This document shows positions 50,362 through 58,303 of a stretch of DNA of 64,000 bases, in pieces. The position numbers and the translations under genes are program-made. Below the pieces are notes generated by a model, which was not told the DNA's origin, did not search any database, and saw only the letters and a program-made list of their open reading frames with translations. The DNA is taken from NCBI GenBank assembly GCA_022340265.1, contig JAJDOH010000051.1:1-64000 (forward strand). The letters are read 5' to 3'. Each line of letters begins with the position of its first letter. Positions within the stretch are counted from its first letter, which is position 1. Source of the stretch: Deltaproteobacteria bacterium. GTDB taxonomy: Bacteria; Desulfobacterota; DSM-4660; Desulfatiglandales; Desulfatiglandaceae.

Positions 50362-51138
50362 ATGAAAAAAAGATTTCTTTTATTTTTTGCGATCATTCTA
50401 CCGCTTTTTGCTGGATGCACGGCAATCCATTCGCAGAACACTGTTACCCAGGTGTCCACCATCGATGCTCTGTTGGCCGGCGTGTACGATGGGCAGATGT
50501 CCTGCGGGGAACTCAAAAAATACGGCAACACAGGCATCGGCACCTTTGACCATCTGGACGGCGAAATGATCCTGTTAAATGGTGCGTTTTATCAGGTGAA
50601 ATCTGATGGAAAAGTCTACGAACCCCCCAAAGCGCTTACCACTCCTTTTGCTGCGGTTTGCCGATTTTCACCGGATGAAACCGTTGGCCTCAACAGCCCC
50701 ATCACTTATGACGAACTCAAAAAGCTTCTGGATGAACGGGTTCCCAACCAAAACCTGTTCTGCACTTTCAAAATCGTGGGCCGCTTCAGGAACGTTCGTG
50801 CCCGGAGCGTTCCGGCCCAGAAAAAACCGTATCCACCGTTGGCCAAAGTGACGGCCCAACAACCTGAATTTACGGCAAAAGACATTGGCGGCACCATTGT
50901 GGGGTTCCGGTGTCCCCCTTTTGTGAAAGGGATCAACGTTCCGGGATATCACCTGCACTTCTTAAGTGATTCCAAAAAGTTCGGGGGGCACCTCCTGGCA
51001 TTTGAGATGGAAAAAGGCCTGTGTGCGGTGGATATCTGTAACCAATTTGTTTTGATACTGCCTGAGAACCTAGACCTTTTGAAATCCGTGGATCTTTCAA
51101 AGGACCGTAGCAAAGAATTAGAACGGGTTGAGCAGTAG
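50362..51138 (+). CDS. Acetolactate decarboxylase, predicted lipoprotein
   Basis: A 258-residue homologue of BudA/AlsD, which converts alpha-acetolactate to acetoin. The family core is clear: YDGQMSCGELKKYGNTGIGTFDHLDGEMILLNG near the N-terminus, and the zinc site in GYHLHFLSDSKKFGGHLLAFE (the HxH pair and a third His). It begins with a lipoprotein signal (LLFFAIILPLFAGC, lipid Cys19), which is unusual for an enzyme normally found in the cytoplasm. There is no acetolactate synthase beside it. The ATG follows GGAGGAA. Confidence 0.88.
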   Translation: MKKRFLLFFAIILPLFAGCTAIHSQNTVTQVSTIDALLAGVYDGQMSCGELKKYGNTGIGTFDHLDGEMILLNGAFYQVKSDGKVYEPPKALTTPFAAVCRFSPDETVGLNSPITYDELKKLLDERVPNQNLFCTFKIVGRFRNVRARSVPAQKKPYPPLAKVTAQQPEFTAKDIGGTIVGFRCPPFVKGINVPGYHLHFLSDSKKFGGHLLAFEMEKGLCAVDICNQFVLILPENLDLLKSVDLSKDRSKELERVEQ

Positions 51139-51165
51139 GGTTTGAGGGCTTATTCGGCATGTTAA

Positions 51166-51197
51166 GGCCGAACTTCGAATGTTTCCGAAGTTCGGCC
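51166..51197. terminator. Strong hairpin between convergent genes
   Basis: GGCCGAACTTCG (51166-51177) and CGAAGTTCGGCC (51186-51197) form a perfect 12-base-pair stem with an eight-base loop between the acetolactate decarboxylase and FadL-type genes, which converge. There is no long T-run, so it may act with the second hairpin downstream or be Rho-assisted. Confidence 0.65.
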
Positions 51198-51211
51198 GAT
51201 GATTCCAAAAA

Positions 51212-51233
51212 GCCCCTGTTGTATGCAAGGGGC
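51212..51233. terminator. Second hairpin, serving the FadL-type gene
   Basis: GCCCCT (51212-51217) pairs with AGGGGC (51228-51233) around a ten-base loop. On the minus strand the stem is followed by TTTTTGG, so it fits an intrinsic terminator for the leftward FadL-type gene. Confidence 0.6.
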
Positions 51234-51266
51234 ACCTTCTTGCTACCCCCGCGGTAAACCCTCGAA

Positions 51267-52478
51267 CTAGAATCGCCAGGTCAGCCCAAGGCTGAAAGCA
51301 TCCTGGCTCATGGTAGATTCCATGCTTGCCAGGCCATAGGCCGATGTTTCTGAAATGGTGTTTTCAAAGGCATGCACATAGGACAGGTTTATGACCAGCG
51401 TAGAGGTGATGTCATAACCCAGACCAAAGGTGAGATGGGTTTCGGCGATGGCGGGAAATCCCACGATCCTGAACACCTCGTAGTTCACATTGGACACGTT
51501 GATTCCCTGCACATTGGTGGTTCCGCCGGGGTTAAATCCATTATGTTCTTTTACAGGACTTTTCCCGTAGTTGAAACCGGCCCGAATCGCCAGGGGAGTG
51601 ATCGGTCTGTACTGGAGTCCCAAGGCGAAAACCCACTGATTTTCCCAGTCGAAATCGTCATAGCCTGTGGCATCGGCCCAGTTATACCACCGGGCGTTGA
51701 ATTCAATGAGCCAGTTGTAAGCGGGGGTCATGGAGACGCCGAACGCGAGGGTGTTGGGGGACTCCAGCTTCAGGTCATCGTAGGTTCCGTCACCGTTGAA
51801 ATCAATGACATTTTCATGGGTCACCTCCTGCGGGGTGATATAAGAGAATCCGAGGTTGAACATACCGATGTGATAGAGTGCTCCCAATTGGAATCCGAGT
51901 GTGTAACCATGTGCACCTCCGGATCCCAGATCCAGGTTGGCGTAATCAATACTGACGGAGGCGCCCACGGAGAGGTCCGGCGTAATGAGGTAAGCGATGT
52001 TGGGGGCAAATTTCATGATTTGGTACTGGGTGTAAAGGTTTTGATAGAGGGGGTCAGTGCCTTTATAATCCACCCCCATGCCGGAGACGCCGTATGCGCC
52101 CACACCGAACCTTATTTTGTCCGTGATGGGAGAGGTGATGCCGATGGCCGGGGAGACGAATGGGTTCATCTGGCTTTCCGCCGATGCCTTTCCCATGCCG
52201 AATCCTGAAAAATTGAGATTACTTTTTACAGTGGGGCTGAAGTAGGTTCCCGCGAAGGTCGCCTCGGATCCCGGACAGTAAGGGCCAAAACACATGGCCG
52301 CGGGATTGGCAAAGATGGCGCTGATGGCATCCTGGGGAGAAGCCACTCCCACGCCGCCCATGGCTCTGGCGATGGGCCCAATGCCGATGAGATTGTCACC
52401 GTTGGTGGCGAGGGCCAGCGGGCTCAGGCACAAAACTGCCGCCAAAACAATCAAGGTTGTACTGAAAAATTTTTTCAT
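51267..52478 (-). CDS. FadL/TodX-family outer-membrane channel
   Basis: Outer-membrane beta-barrel of 403 residues, predicted to import hydrophobic compounds such as long-chain fatty acids or aromatic hydrocarbons. A signal peptide (1-24) is followed by the N-terminal plug (GDNLIGIGPIARAMGGVGVASPQDAISAIFANPAAM), the hallmark NPA motif. Alternating amphipathic strands run to a C-terminal Phe (LGLTWRF). The organism probably metabolises aromatic acids (hcr operon), so the channel may bring in aromatic substrates. It stands alone between a hairpin pair and the sulfur operon. Confidence 0.85.
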   Translation of the reverse strand: MKKFFSTTLIVLAAVLCLSPLALATNGDNLIGIGPIARAMGGVGVASPQDAISAIFANPAAMCFGPYCPGSEATFAGTYFSPTVKSNLNFSGFGMGKASAESQMNPFVSPAIGITSPITDKIRFGVGAYGVSGMGVDYKGTDPLYQNLYTQYQIMKFAPNIAYLITPDLSVGASVSIDYANLDLGSGGAHGYTLGFQLGALYHIGMFNLGFSYITPQEVTHENVIDFNGDGTYDDLKLESPNTLAFGVSMTPAYNWLIEFNARWYNWADATGYDDFDWENQWVFALGLQYRPITPLAIRAGFNYGKSPVKEHNGFNPGGTTNVQGINVSNVNYEVFRIVGFPAIAETHLTFGLGYDITSTLVINLSYVHAFENTISETSAYGLASMESTMSQDAFSLGLTWRF

Positions 52479-52539
52479 TCCTTCCTCCTCCTTTATTGCT
52501 TATTGGTTTAGTGGGTTGGTTAGACAACCATTTCCCATT

Positions 52540-53793
52540 TTAATGTACAAGTGCATCGGCAACCATGGAGCTTAGAAATTGAACATCCACACCCATCTTG
52601 TAATGATCATTGAGATTGCTGAGTTGGGTGTGGCAGTTTTCACACGCGGTAGTAAGTATGGATGCGCCGGTTTCCTTTATTTGGTCCACCTTGACCGTTG
52701 AGGATTTCATTCGGAAATCCAGAGTGTCTTCGCCCAGGGCCACCAGTCCGCCGCCTCCTCCGCAGCACCAGTTGTATCTGGGGTCCGGAGTCATGTCCCT
52801 GAAATCATCTGTGAGATGGCTCAAAACATATCGGGGTTCGTCAATAATGCCTGCGTTCCTGGCCATCTGGCACGGATCGTGATAGGTAACGGTCCCCTTG
52901 AACCTGGATTTATCCAGCTTAATCCTGCCTTCTTTCAGGTATCGGGCATGTAATTCCGTGATGCTGGATACTTTGAAGGGTTGGTCCCCCGATTGCTGTT
53001 TCATGACCCTGAAGGCGGTACCGCATTCACAGATGCAGACTTCCTTCACTTTAAGGCGCCTGGCTTCATCGATAATGCGCTTTAAAATCAATTTGGTTTT
53101 TGTAGGATCTCCCACGAAAGCCCCGAAATTGACGGCTTCAAAAAAACTGAGGGTCCAGTCTTCTCCTGCCGCATTAAAGATGGCCGCTGCGGGAATAATG
53201 GAGTGGGCACCGGCCAGTGCAACATAGAGAAGATCGGCACCTTCTTTGTCGACGGGGATGGCGTCGACCCCCGCCTCTATCTGCCATTTTTCAACCACCT
53301 GGGCTTCCAGATTCTTGATTCCCTGGAGGAAGCCTTCCTTAAAGACTTCCAGGCTTTCTCCTTTGGTGATGGAGGTATCCGCAAGGAGCGTCAGGATTTC
53401 CGGTTCCGAATTGGCCCCCACCAACAGCAGTTTGGCAATGGACATGATCATTTGGGTGTCGATACCGAATGGGCAATACACCACGCAGCGCCTGCAGCCC
53501 GTGCAGCTGTATGCCGCTTCGTAGAGTTCCTCCAGCGCCATATCCGTCAGTCCTTTGGACTCGCCTAGCGTTGACCAGAGTTTCCCCTGTTTTTTAAAGT
53601 ACCGTTTATAGATTCTGCGAACAATCTCCGCCCGATAGGCGGCAATATATTTGACGTGGGGCATGGACTCATGCACGTGGCACGCTTTGGTGCATACACC
53701 GCAGCGGGAACAGGTCTCAAGATAAAGGGTCATGGCCTGGTTCAGTTTGCTCTCAAACAGCTTTAACAGTTCATTTCTTGTTTTCTGATCCAT
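52540..53793 (-). CDS. HdrD/DsrK-like iron-sulfur protein
   Basis: A 417-residue cytoplasmic protein of the heterodisulfide reductase D family from ATG 53793, behind AAGGAGAGG; a longer frame overlaps the membrane-subunit gene. Two [4Fe-4S] motifs (CSRCGVCTKAC and CTGCRRCVVYCPFG) precede two CCG-type modules (YHDPCQMARN with WCCGGGGG, and ACENCHTQL), which hold the special cluster that reduces disulfides. It pairs with the cytochrome b-like protein two bases upstream, like DsrK with DsrM. It may reduce a persulfide or disulfide on TusA or DsrE2. Confidence 0.88.
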   Translation of the reverse strand: MDQKTRNELLKLFESKLNQAMTLYLETCSRCGVCTKACHVHESMPHVKYIAAYRAEIVRRIYKRYFKKQGKLWSTLGESKGLTDMALEELYEAAYSCTGCRRCVVYCPFGIDTQMIMSIAKLLLVGANSEPEILTLLADTSITKGESLEVFKEGFLQGIKNLEAQVVEKWQIEAGVDAIPVDKEGADLLYVALAGAHSIIPAAAIFNAAGEDWTLSFFEAVNFGAFVGDPTKTKLILKRIIDEARRLKVKEVCICECGTAFRVMKQQSGDQPFKVSSITELHARYLKEGRIKLDKSRFKGTVTYHDPCQMARNAGIIDEPRYVLSHLTDDFRDMTPDPRYNWCCGGGGGLVALGEDTLDFRMKSSTVKVDQIKETGASILTTACENCHTQLSNLNDHYKMGVDVQFLSSMVADALVH

Positions 53794-53795
53794 GA

Positions 53796-54506
53796 TTAAC
53801 CTCTCCTTAATTTGTTCATGGGCAGCGAGAAAAAGGAGTGCATGATCTTGCTGAAGGGAAAGAACATGAGAAACAGATTGGCAAAGAACACATGGAGCAT
53901 CAGCATAAAGGAATGGCCCGACCAGAGGATCGCCTCCGGAAGTGCCGGTCTGAATTGGACCAGACTCAGCAGGTATTCGCGGTAATCGTCCACTGACAGT
54001 TCTCCATACTCGTACCAGGACCTTGCCCAGTCCATCTGAGCGCCGAAAAGAACCGTGAGGAAAAGAAGCATCAACAGATAGAAATCTTCCGGAACCGACA
54101 GATCTTTGTTGGGAGAAACCAAGCGCCTGAAAAAGAAGTAGAGGAGGCAAATGCACAGGATGAGGCCTATGAAACCTTTTCCCAGGAAAATGTCGTGCTC
54201 AAAAATCTGTAGAATCCTGAAATCATCAATGAGTTCAAAATGTCCTATGACCAGGAGCAGAAAACAGACATGAAAAATCATGAGAAAGACCCACAGCACC
54301 GGATTGTGTCTCCGGACGGTGGGCAGAAAAAACGTATCGGCCAGTGCCCGCCACCAATGCCCACCCTGATCTGGGAAAATCTGTAGCGTTGACGGATTTT
54401 TTGGCTTCCTGAGCATTGAAACGATCTTTATGATCGTGCCGAAAATGAAGACAGCAAAAGCCATATAAACCATAGGCACCAGTATAATATAGTAGAGTGT
54501 CTGCAT
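53796..54506 (-). CDS. Membrane cytochrome b-like subunit (NarI/DsrM/HdrE-like)
   Basis: A 236-residue protein with about five transmembrane helices. I start it at ATG 54506, which has GGAGG five bases upstream. His residues in helices (HVCFLLLVIGH, WSGHSFMLMLH) can ligate heme b, as in NarI and DsrM. It would pass electrons between the menaquinone pool and the HdrD-like partner. It sits between that gene and tusA in the operon. Confidence 0.82.
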   Translation of the reverse strand: MQTLYYIILVPMVYMAFAVFIFGTIIKIVSMLRKPKNPSTLQIFPDQGGHWWRALADTFFLPTVRRHNPVLWVFLMIFHVCFLLLVIGHFELIDDFRILQIFEHDIFLGKGFIGLILCICLLYFFFRRLVSPNKDLSVPEDFYLLMLLFLTVLFGAQMDWARSWYEYGELSVDDYREYLLSLVQFRPALPEAILWSGHSFMLMLHVFFANLFLMFFPFSKIMHSFFSLPMNKLRRG

Positions 54507-54589
54507 GGATGCCTCCATCGAATTTAGGGGAGAACCAGCGTTAAATCAGAGGCCTCTTTTAGGTAGGAAGAGGCCCCAATTCACAAAAT

Positions 54590-54832
54590 TTATGTGGCTC
54601 GCTTGATAAAAAATCGGATAGTTCCGTTCTCCTGAATGGTCTCCAGAATTTCGTTGCCGCTTGTTTTGGCCCATGCGGGAAAATCGGCCAGTGCCCCAGG
54701 ATCTGAGGTGATTGCTTCTACCACCTGTCCAACATCCACTTCCTTGATTCCCTTGCTGACCTTCACCACCGGCATGGGGCAGGGAAGCCCCTTTAAATCC
54801 ATTACTTTGTCCGCCTTTATTGCGTCTGCCAT
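54590..54832 (-). CDS. tusA: TusA-family sulfurtransferase
   Basis: An 80-residue sulfur carrier with the conserved LPCPMPVVKVS motif. Cys18 would carry the persulfide. It lies between dsrE2 and the cytochrome b-like gene. TusA proteins next to DsrE and Hdr-like genes handle sulfane sulfur in dissimilatory sulfur metabolism rather than in tRNA thiolation, which is the likely case here. Confidence 0.92.
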   Translation of the reverse strand: MADAIKADKVMDLKGLPCPMPVVKVSKGIKEVDVGQVVEAITSDPGALADFPAWAKTSGNEILETIQENGTIRFFIKRAT

Positions 54833-54912
54833 TTTTCTACCTCCTGATTTGGTTTCTTAAGGTGTTATGAATGTGAGAAATCTTCTTGCTTCAGCACTTT
54901 CATCACTTCCAA

Positions 54913-55515
54913 TTAGATAAAGAGCTGGACCTTGCTTGCGGCTGCTTCTTCCAGGAATTTGGCGACGCCACAATAGGTTAGATCGGGATAGTCCACCATT
55001 TCTTCCCGTTTAAAACCCATCAGATCCATGGACATTTCGCAGACAAAAATCCTGACGCCCAGTTCCGCGGCCAGTTCCATCAGTTGTTCCAGGGAGGCCA
55101 CATTCTTCTTTTTCATGAGAGACCGCATCATGCTGGTCCCCATTCCCCCCATGTTCATCTTAGAAAGCTTCACGCCGTCCACGCCTTTGGGCAGCATGGT
55201 TCCGAACATTTTGCCCATGAAGTCTTTATTTCCAACGTTCTTGCGCTTGTCTCTCAACACAGGTGTGCCCCAGAAAGTGAAAAACATGACCACATCCATT
55301 CCCATGGCCGTGGCGCCTGTGGCAATTATAAAAGATGCAAGGACCTTATCCAGGTCTCCGCTGAAGACGATAAGAGAGAGTTTGTCCTCAGGGGCGCCAT
55401 TGGCAAGGGTCTGCAGTTGCCCCTTAATTTCTTCGATCTGCTCACTCAACTGCTCAAGGCTTAACGCCTTTTTCTCAGTTTCAGTCGTTTCCGTTCTGGC
55501 AGTGTTTTCTAACAT
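54913..55515 (-). CDS. DsrE2-like sulfur-trafficking protein
   Basis: A 200-residue protein of the DsrE/DsrF/DrsH superfamily, DsrE2 type. A helical, charged N-terminus (about 1-40) precedes the Rossmann-like fold (LSLIVFSGDLDKVLASFIIATGATAMGMDVVMFFTFWG). The reactive Cys159 is in RIFVCEMSMDLMGF. Hydrophobic segments could place it at the membrane. It begins behind AAAGGAGG, directly after the marR gene, and precedes tusA. Confidence 0.88.
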   Translation of the reverse strand: MLENTARTETTETEKKALSLEQLSEQIEEIKGQLQTLANGAPEDKLSLIVFSGDLDKVLASFIIATGATAMGMDVVMFFTFWGTPVLRDKRKNVGNKDFMGKMFGTMLPKGVDGVKLSKMNMGGMGTSMMRSLMKKKNVASLEQLMELAAELGVRIFVCEMSMDLMGFKREEMVDYPDLTYCGVAKFLEEAAASKVQLFI

Positions 55516-55533
55516 GTCGTCCTCCTTTGCAAA

Positions 55534-55543
55534 TTGTTAACAA
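55534..55543. promoter_or_regulatory. Palindrome TTGTTAACAA before dsrE2
   Basis: A perfect ten-base palindrome in the spacer between marR and dsrE2, overlapping a looser repeat (AACGTTAA) on its right. The sequence type is usual for MarR-family operators, so it may let the upstream regulator control the sulfur genes. Confidence 0.4.
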
Positions 55544-55601
55544 CGTTAATTTTTAGGTTAAATTTAGTGACAATTATTGAGCACCCGATTACGCATCTTA
55601 T

Positions 55602-56081
55602 CTAAACAAGTTTTTCTTTGACCTCCTCCATTGCACTGCGAAGGGTTTCCATATAAACGAGGGCGTTCTTTCTTTCGGTAGGTTCCATTTTGAGAAGGAG
55701 CTGTTGATGAATATCAGTTTGAAATGTTTCAATCTCCCGGGCCAGCGCCGATCCTTTGGAAGTTAAACTGATGAGCCTCACGCGAGCGTCCATGGGGTCG
55801 TCGATTTGTTGAAGAAGTCCTTTATTCATTAGATTTTTGACAAGCTTGGTGACCCGACTCTTTGCCACATCCAGTTTCTGTGCCATATCCTTGACCGTCA
55901 GATAATGCTCTCCATTGAAAAGCATCAGGCACTTGATCTCCGCATAGGGGAGGTCAAATTTCTGCGACTCATAAAATTTTCGATCTTCACAACACTCAAC
56001 CATATCGGCGATCAAGAGTTTTATCCGCTCTGTCTGGTAGTCGAGCAATTCCTTGTTGGGCTTGTTGTGCTTATCATTCAT
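55602..56081 (-). CDS. MarR-family transcriptional regulator
   Basis: A 159-residue winged-helix regulator from ATG 56081; the frame back to 56144 adds 21 unlikely residues. The DNA-binding part is visible as LTVKDMAQKLDVAKSRVTKLVKNLMNKGLL and the wing as DPMDARVRLISLTSKG. It heads the dsrE2-tusA-cytochrome b-hdrD operon and probably controls it in response to a sulfur or redox ligand. One Cys pair (ECCED) near residue 34 could be the sensor. Confidence 0.9.
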   Translation of the reverse strand: MNDKHNKPNKELLDYQTERIKLLIADMVECCEDRKFYESQKFDLPYAEIKCLMLFNGEHYLTVKDMAQKLDVAKSRVTKLVKNLMNKGLLQQIDDPMDARVRLISLTSKGSALAREIETFQTDIHQQLLLKMEPTERKNALVYMETLRSAMEEVKEKLV

Positions 56082-56432
56082 AGTGTGAACAATGTAAGCG
56101 TTATAACGCGTATCTGTCAAGATAAAAAATACATAAATTCTCAAAAAATTTTAAACTATTTGATATTGCATATATAATTTTTAAATCTGATCAGAGTTTG
56201 AAATGGCATGTATAGATCACAGTAATAACGAAATGTGGAAAGAAAGGTAGCTGCAATGGAATTGAACCGTAAATATTGAAAGAATAAGATTTTTGCAAAT
56301 CCTATTCATTCAGAAAAATTGGACAGGCGCCCAAAAGTTTGCGAAGATCATATTGCCCTTTCACGCCCGGTTTAAGCGACAACCGCTAAGTGATAACCGT
56401 CAACGACCTTACATCAGGACAGGAATATTACG
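56082..56432. other. Divergent intergenic region marR-arfB
   Basis: About 350 AT-rich bases that must contain the marR and arfB promoters. The only structure I can point to is the palindrome at 56098-56109. No ORF, sigma-54 match or hairpin terminator was found. Confidence 0.5.
56098..56109. promoter_or_regulatory. Palindrome GCGTTATAACGC upstream of marR
   Basis: A perfect twelve-base palindrome 17 bases before the marR start codon. The place fits autoregulation by MarR. It shares the GTTA/TAAC core with the palindrome before dsrE2. Confidence 0.45.
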
Positions 56433-56864
56433 ATGCTTCAAATTTCCGACCAAATTTTCATTCCCTTAAATGAAATCGACCTTCACGCCATCCGGTCTCG
56501 GGGGTCAGGGGGGCAGAATGTCAACAAAGTCGCGACTGCCGTGCACCTGCGGTTCGATATCAATGCCTCATCTCTTCCCGATTTCATCAAGGAACGTCTT
56601 CTCAAATTAACCGATCAGCGGATCACAACGGAAGGTGTCATTGTCCTCAAAGCGCAGCAGCATCGCACGCAGGGCAAAAACAGGGCTGAGGCGCTGTTAC
56701 GACTGCGAGATCTGGTTCGAAGTGTCGTTGCCACGCCCAAAAAGCGCAAACCTACGGCCCCAACCCGAAGTGCTCGCGAAAAACGGCTGCAACGCAAAAT
56801 GCACCGCGGAAGAATCAAAACGCTTCGGAAAAAAATAGGCCGGTCCGACAGAGATTGGGATTAA
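56433..56864 (+). CDS. arfB: ArfB (YaeJ) peptidyl-tRNA hydrolase, ribosome rescue
   Basis: A 143-residue class-I-release-factor-like protein that frees stalled ribosomes. GGQ is in RSRGSGGQNVNKVATAVHLRFD (about 22-43), and the basic C-terminal tail (KKRKPTAPTRSAREKRLQ, RKMHRGRIKTLRKK) is the helix that enters the empty mRNA channel. Its length is typical (about 140). It stands alone and converges with the radical SAM gene by a four-base overlap of ends. Confidence 0.95.
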   Translation: MLQISDQIFIPLNEIDLHAIRSRGSGGQNVNKVATAVHLRFDINASSLPDFIKERLLKLTDQRITTEGVIVLKAQQHRTQGKNRAEALLRLRDLVRSVVATPKKRKPTAPTRSAREKRLQRKMHRGRIKTLRKKIGRSDRDWD

Positions 56865-58294
56865 TGTTTTCCGGGCTCAAAATTTCGTTTGGCGGCTAGA
56901 AAACTGGGCAGATGCCGGAGAAAATAGTACAGGCTTCGTCGATGTTCCCATAGACGATGCCGAAACCGCCTGCGCCATGCGGGATCCGTGTAAAACTGCT
57001 TCACGTGCTGGTTATAGAGTTCTTCAAGAACCTCTTTGGAACCGATACTGTTGGGCACGAAAACAAAATTGAGACAATTCATTTGACGCCAGTCTTCATG
57101 GAGTATGCCTTGATTCCCAATGGAATCCCAAAGGGGTGCGCCGTGAAACGGAGTGAATTTACTCATGTTCATGTCATCAAGACCCAGGGAAAGGGCAAAC
57201 TCCGTCGTTTTAAGGATGGAATTCCGGGTTTCACCGGGAAGGCCCATCATGAACAATCCTTTGGCCCTGAGCCCTTTTGCATGAATGCGTCTGACTGTAT
57301 CGCGAACCGCTTCAAGATGGACACCCGGTTTGTGGATAGCCATTTGAGTTTCATCCCCGGTTTCGATGCCCAGTGAGAGCTGCAGAAAACCGGCTGCTTT
57401 CAGCATCTCCAGCAATTCATCGTCGCAATGCCCGACGCGCACGGCGCAGTTGAATTGCATGCCCAGCGGTTTTGATATCAGAAGGGTGCAGAACTCGGCA
57501 ATGCGGTTGCGGTGGGTGGTAAAGAGATCGTCATAAATATTCACGTGACGAACCCCAAAACGCTTTCGTAAATAGGCGGCATGGGCATAGACATAGGCTG
57601 CTTTGTTGTAACGGTATCCCCGACTGAAAACGGATCGGTCACAGAAGGAACACTGGTAAGGACATCCTCGGCTGGTGACCATGGTCGCACCGGGGGTGTG
57701 AATGTAACTGAAAAGTGGCAGGTTGTATCCTTTGGGGAATCCTTGCAGCTTTTCATAAGCGGGAAATGGAAGATCATCCAGATCAGGAATTTGCGGTCGG
57801 GGTTCATTCTGGACCGGCCGGTCTCCGTCCTGGTAGGCGATTCCCTTTATGTTGGCAGGTGATGTTCCGGAGGCCAGTTCGGCCAGGGTTATTTCCCCTT
57901 CTCCCAGGCATAGAAAATCAATGGCCCTGAATTTATCCAACAGCGCTGACCCCAGCGCCGATATGTGAACACCGCCGAAAACCGTTTTTATGTGAGGGCG
58001 CTGTGCTTTGATTCGAACCGCAAGGTCATAACCGTCCAGAAACCCCGAGGTTGTGGCTGAAAAGCCGACCATGTGCGGATCTTTGTCCAGGACGCTTCGA
58101 AGGTAGACGTCATTGCTTCGGGAGCCCCCGGGTCCCAGACAGTCCAGTACGAAGACCTCATGACCTTCCCGCTCCAGATAAGCCGCCATGGAAAGCAGTC
58201 CCAGAGGGGCCATGCGGTTGGCGACGGCCGTTATGTCTTTTTTTCCGGGAACCCAGTTGGATCCAGTGGGATGAACCAGTACGATTCGCATCAT
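56861..58294 (-). CDS. B12-binding-type radical SAM protein
   Basis: A 477-residue enzyme. The N-terminal Rossmann-like domain (about 1-140, IVLVHPTGSNWVPGKKD, GGVHISALG) is of the cobalamin-binding type, although I do not see a standard DxHxxG motif. The radical SAM core has Cys211-x3-Cys215-x2-Cys218 (SRGCPYQCSFCDRS), then GIETGDETQM and GLFMMGLPGETR. Such proteins often perform methylations or rearrangements in lipid and natural-product pathways. It is last in a six-gene operon with ketosynthase and glycosyltransferase genes, nine bases after the repeat protein. Confidence 0.85.
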   Translation of the reverse strand: MMRIVLVHPTGSNWVPGKKDITAVANRMAPLGLLSMAAYLEREGHEVFVLDCLGPGGSRSNDVYLRSVLDKDPHMVGFSATTSGFLDGYDLAVRIKAQRPHIKTVFGGVHISALGSALLDKFRAIDFLCLGEGEITLAELASGTSPANIKGIAYQDGDRPVQNEPRPQIPDLDDLPFPAYEKLQGFPKGYNLPLFSYIHTPGATMVTSRGCPYQCSFCDRSVFSRGYRYNKAAYVYAHAAYLRKRFGVRHVNIYDDLFTTHRNRIAEFCTLLISKPLGMQFNCAVRVGHCDDELLEMLKAAGFLQLSLGIETGDETQMAIHKPGVHLEAVRDTVRRIHAKGLRAKGLFMMGLPGETRNSILKTTEFALSLGLDDMNMSKFTPFHGAPLWDSIGNQGILHEDWRQMNCLNFVFVPNSIGSKEVLEELYNQHVKQFYTDPAWRRRFRHRLWEHRRSLYYFLRHLPSFLAAKRNFEPGKH

Positions 58295-58303
58295 AAACCC
58301 ATA

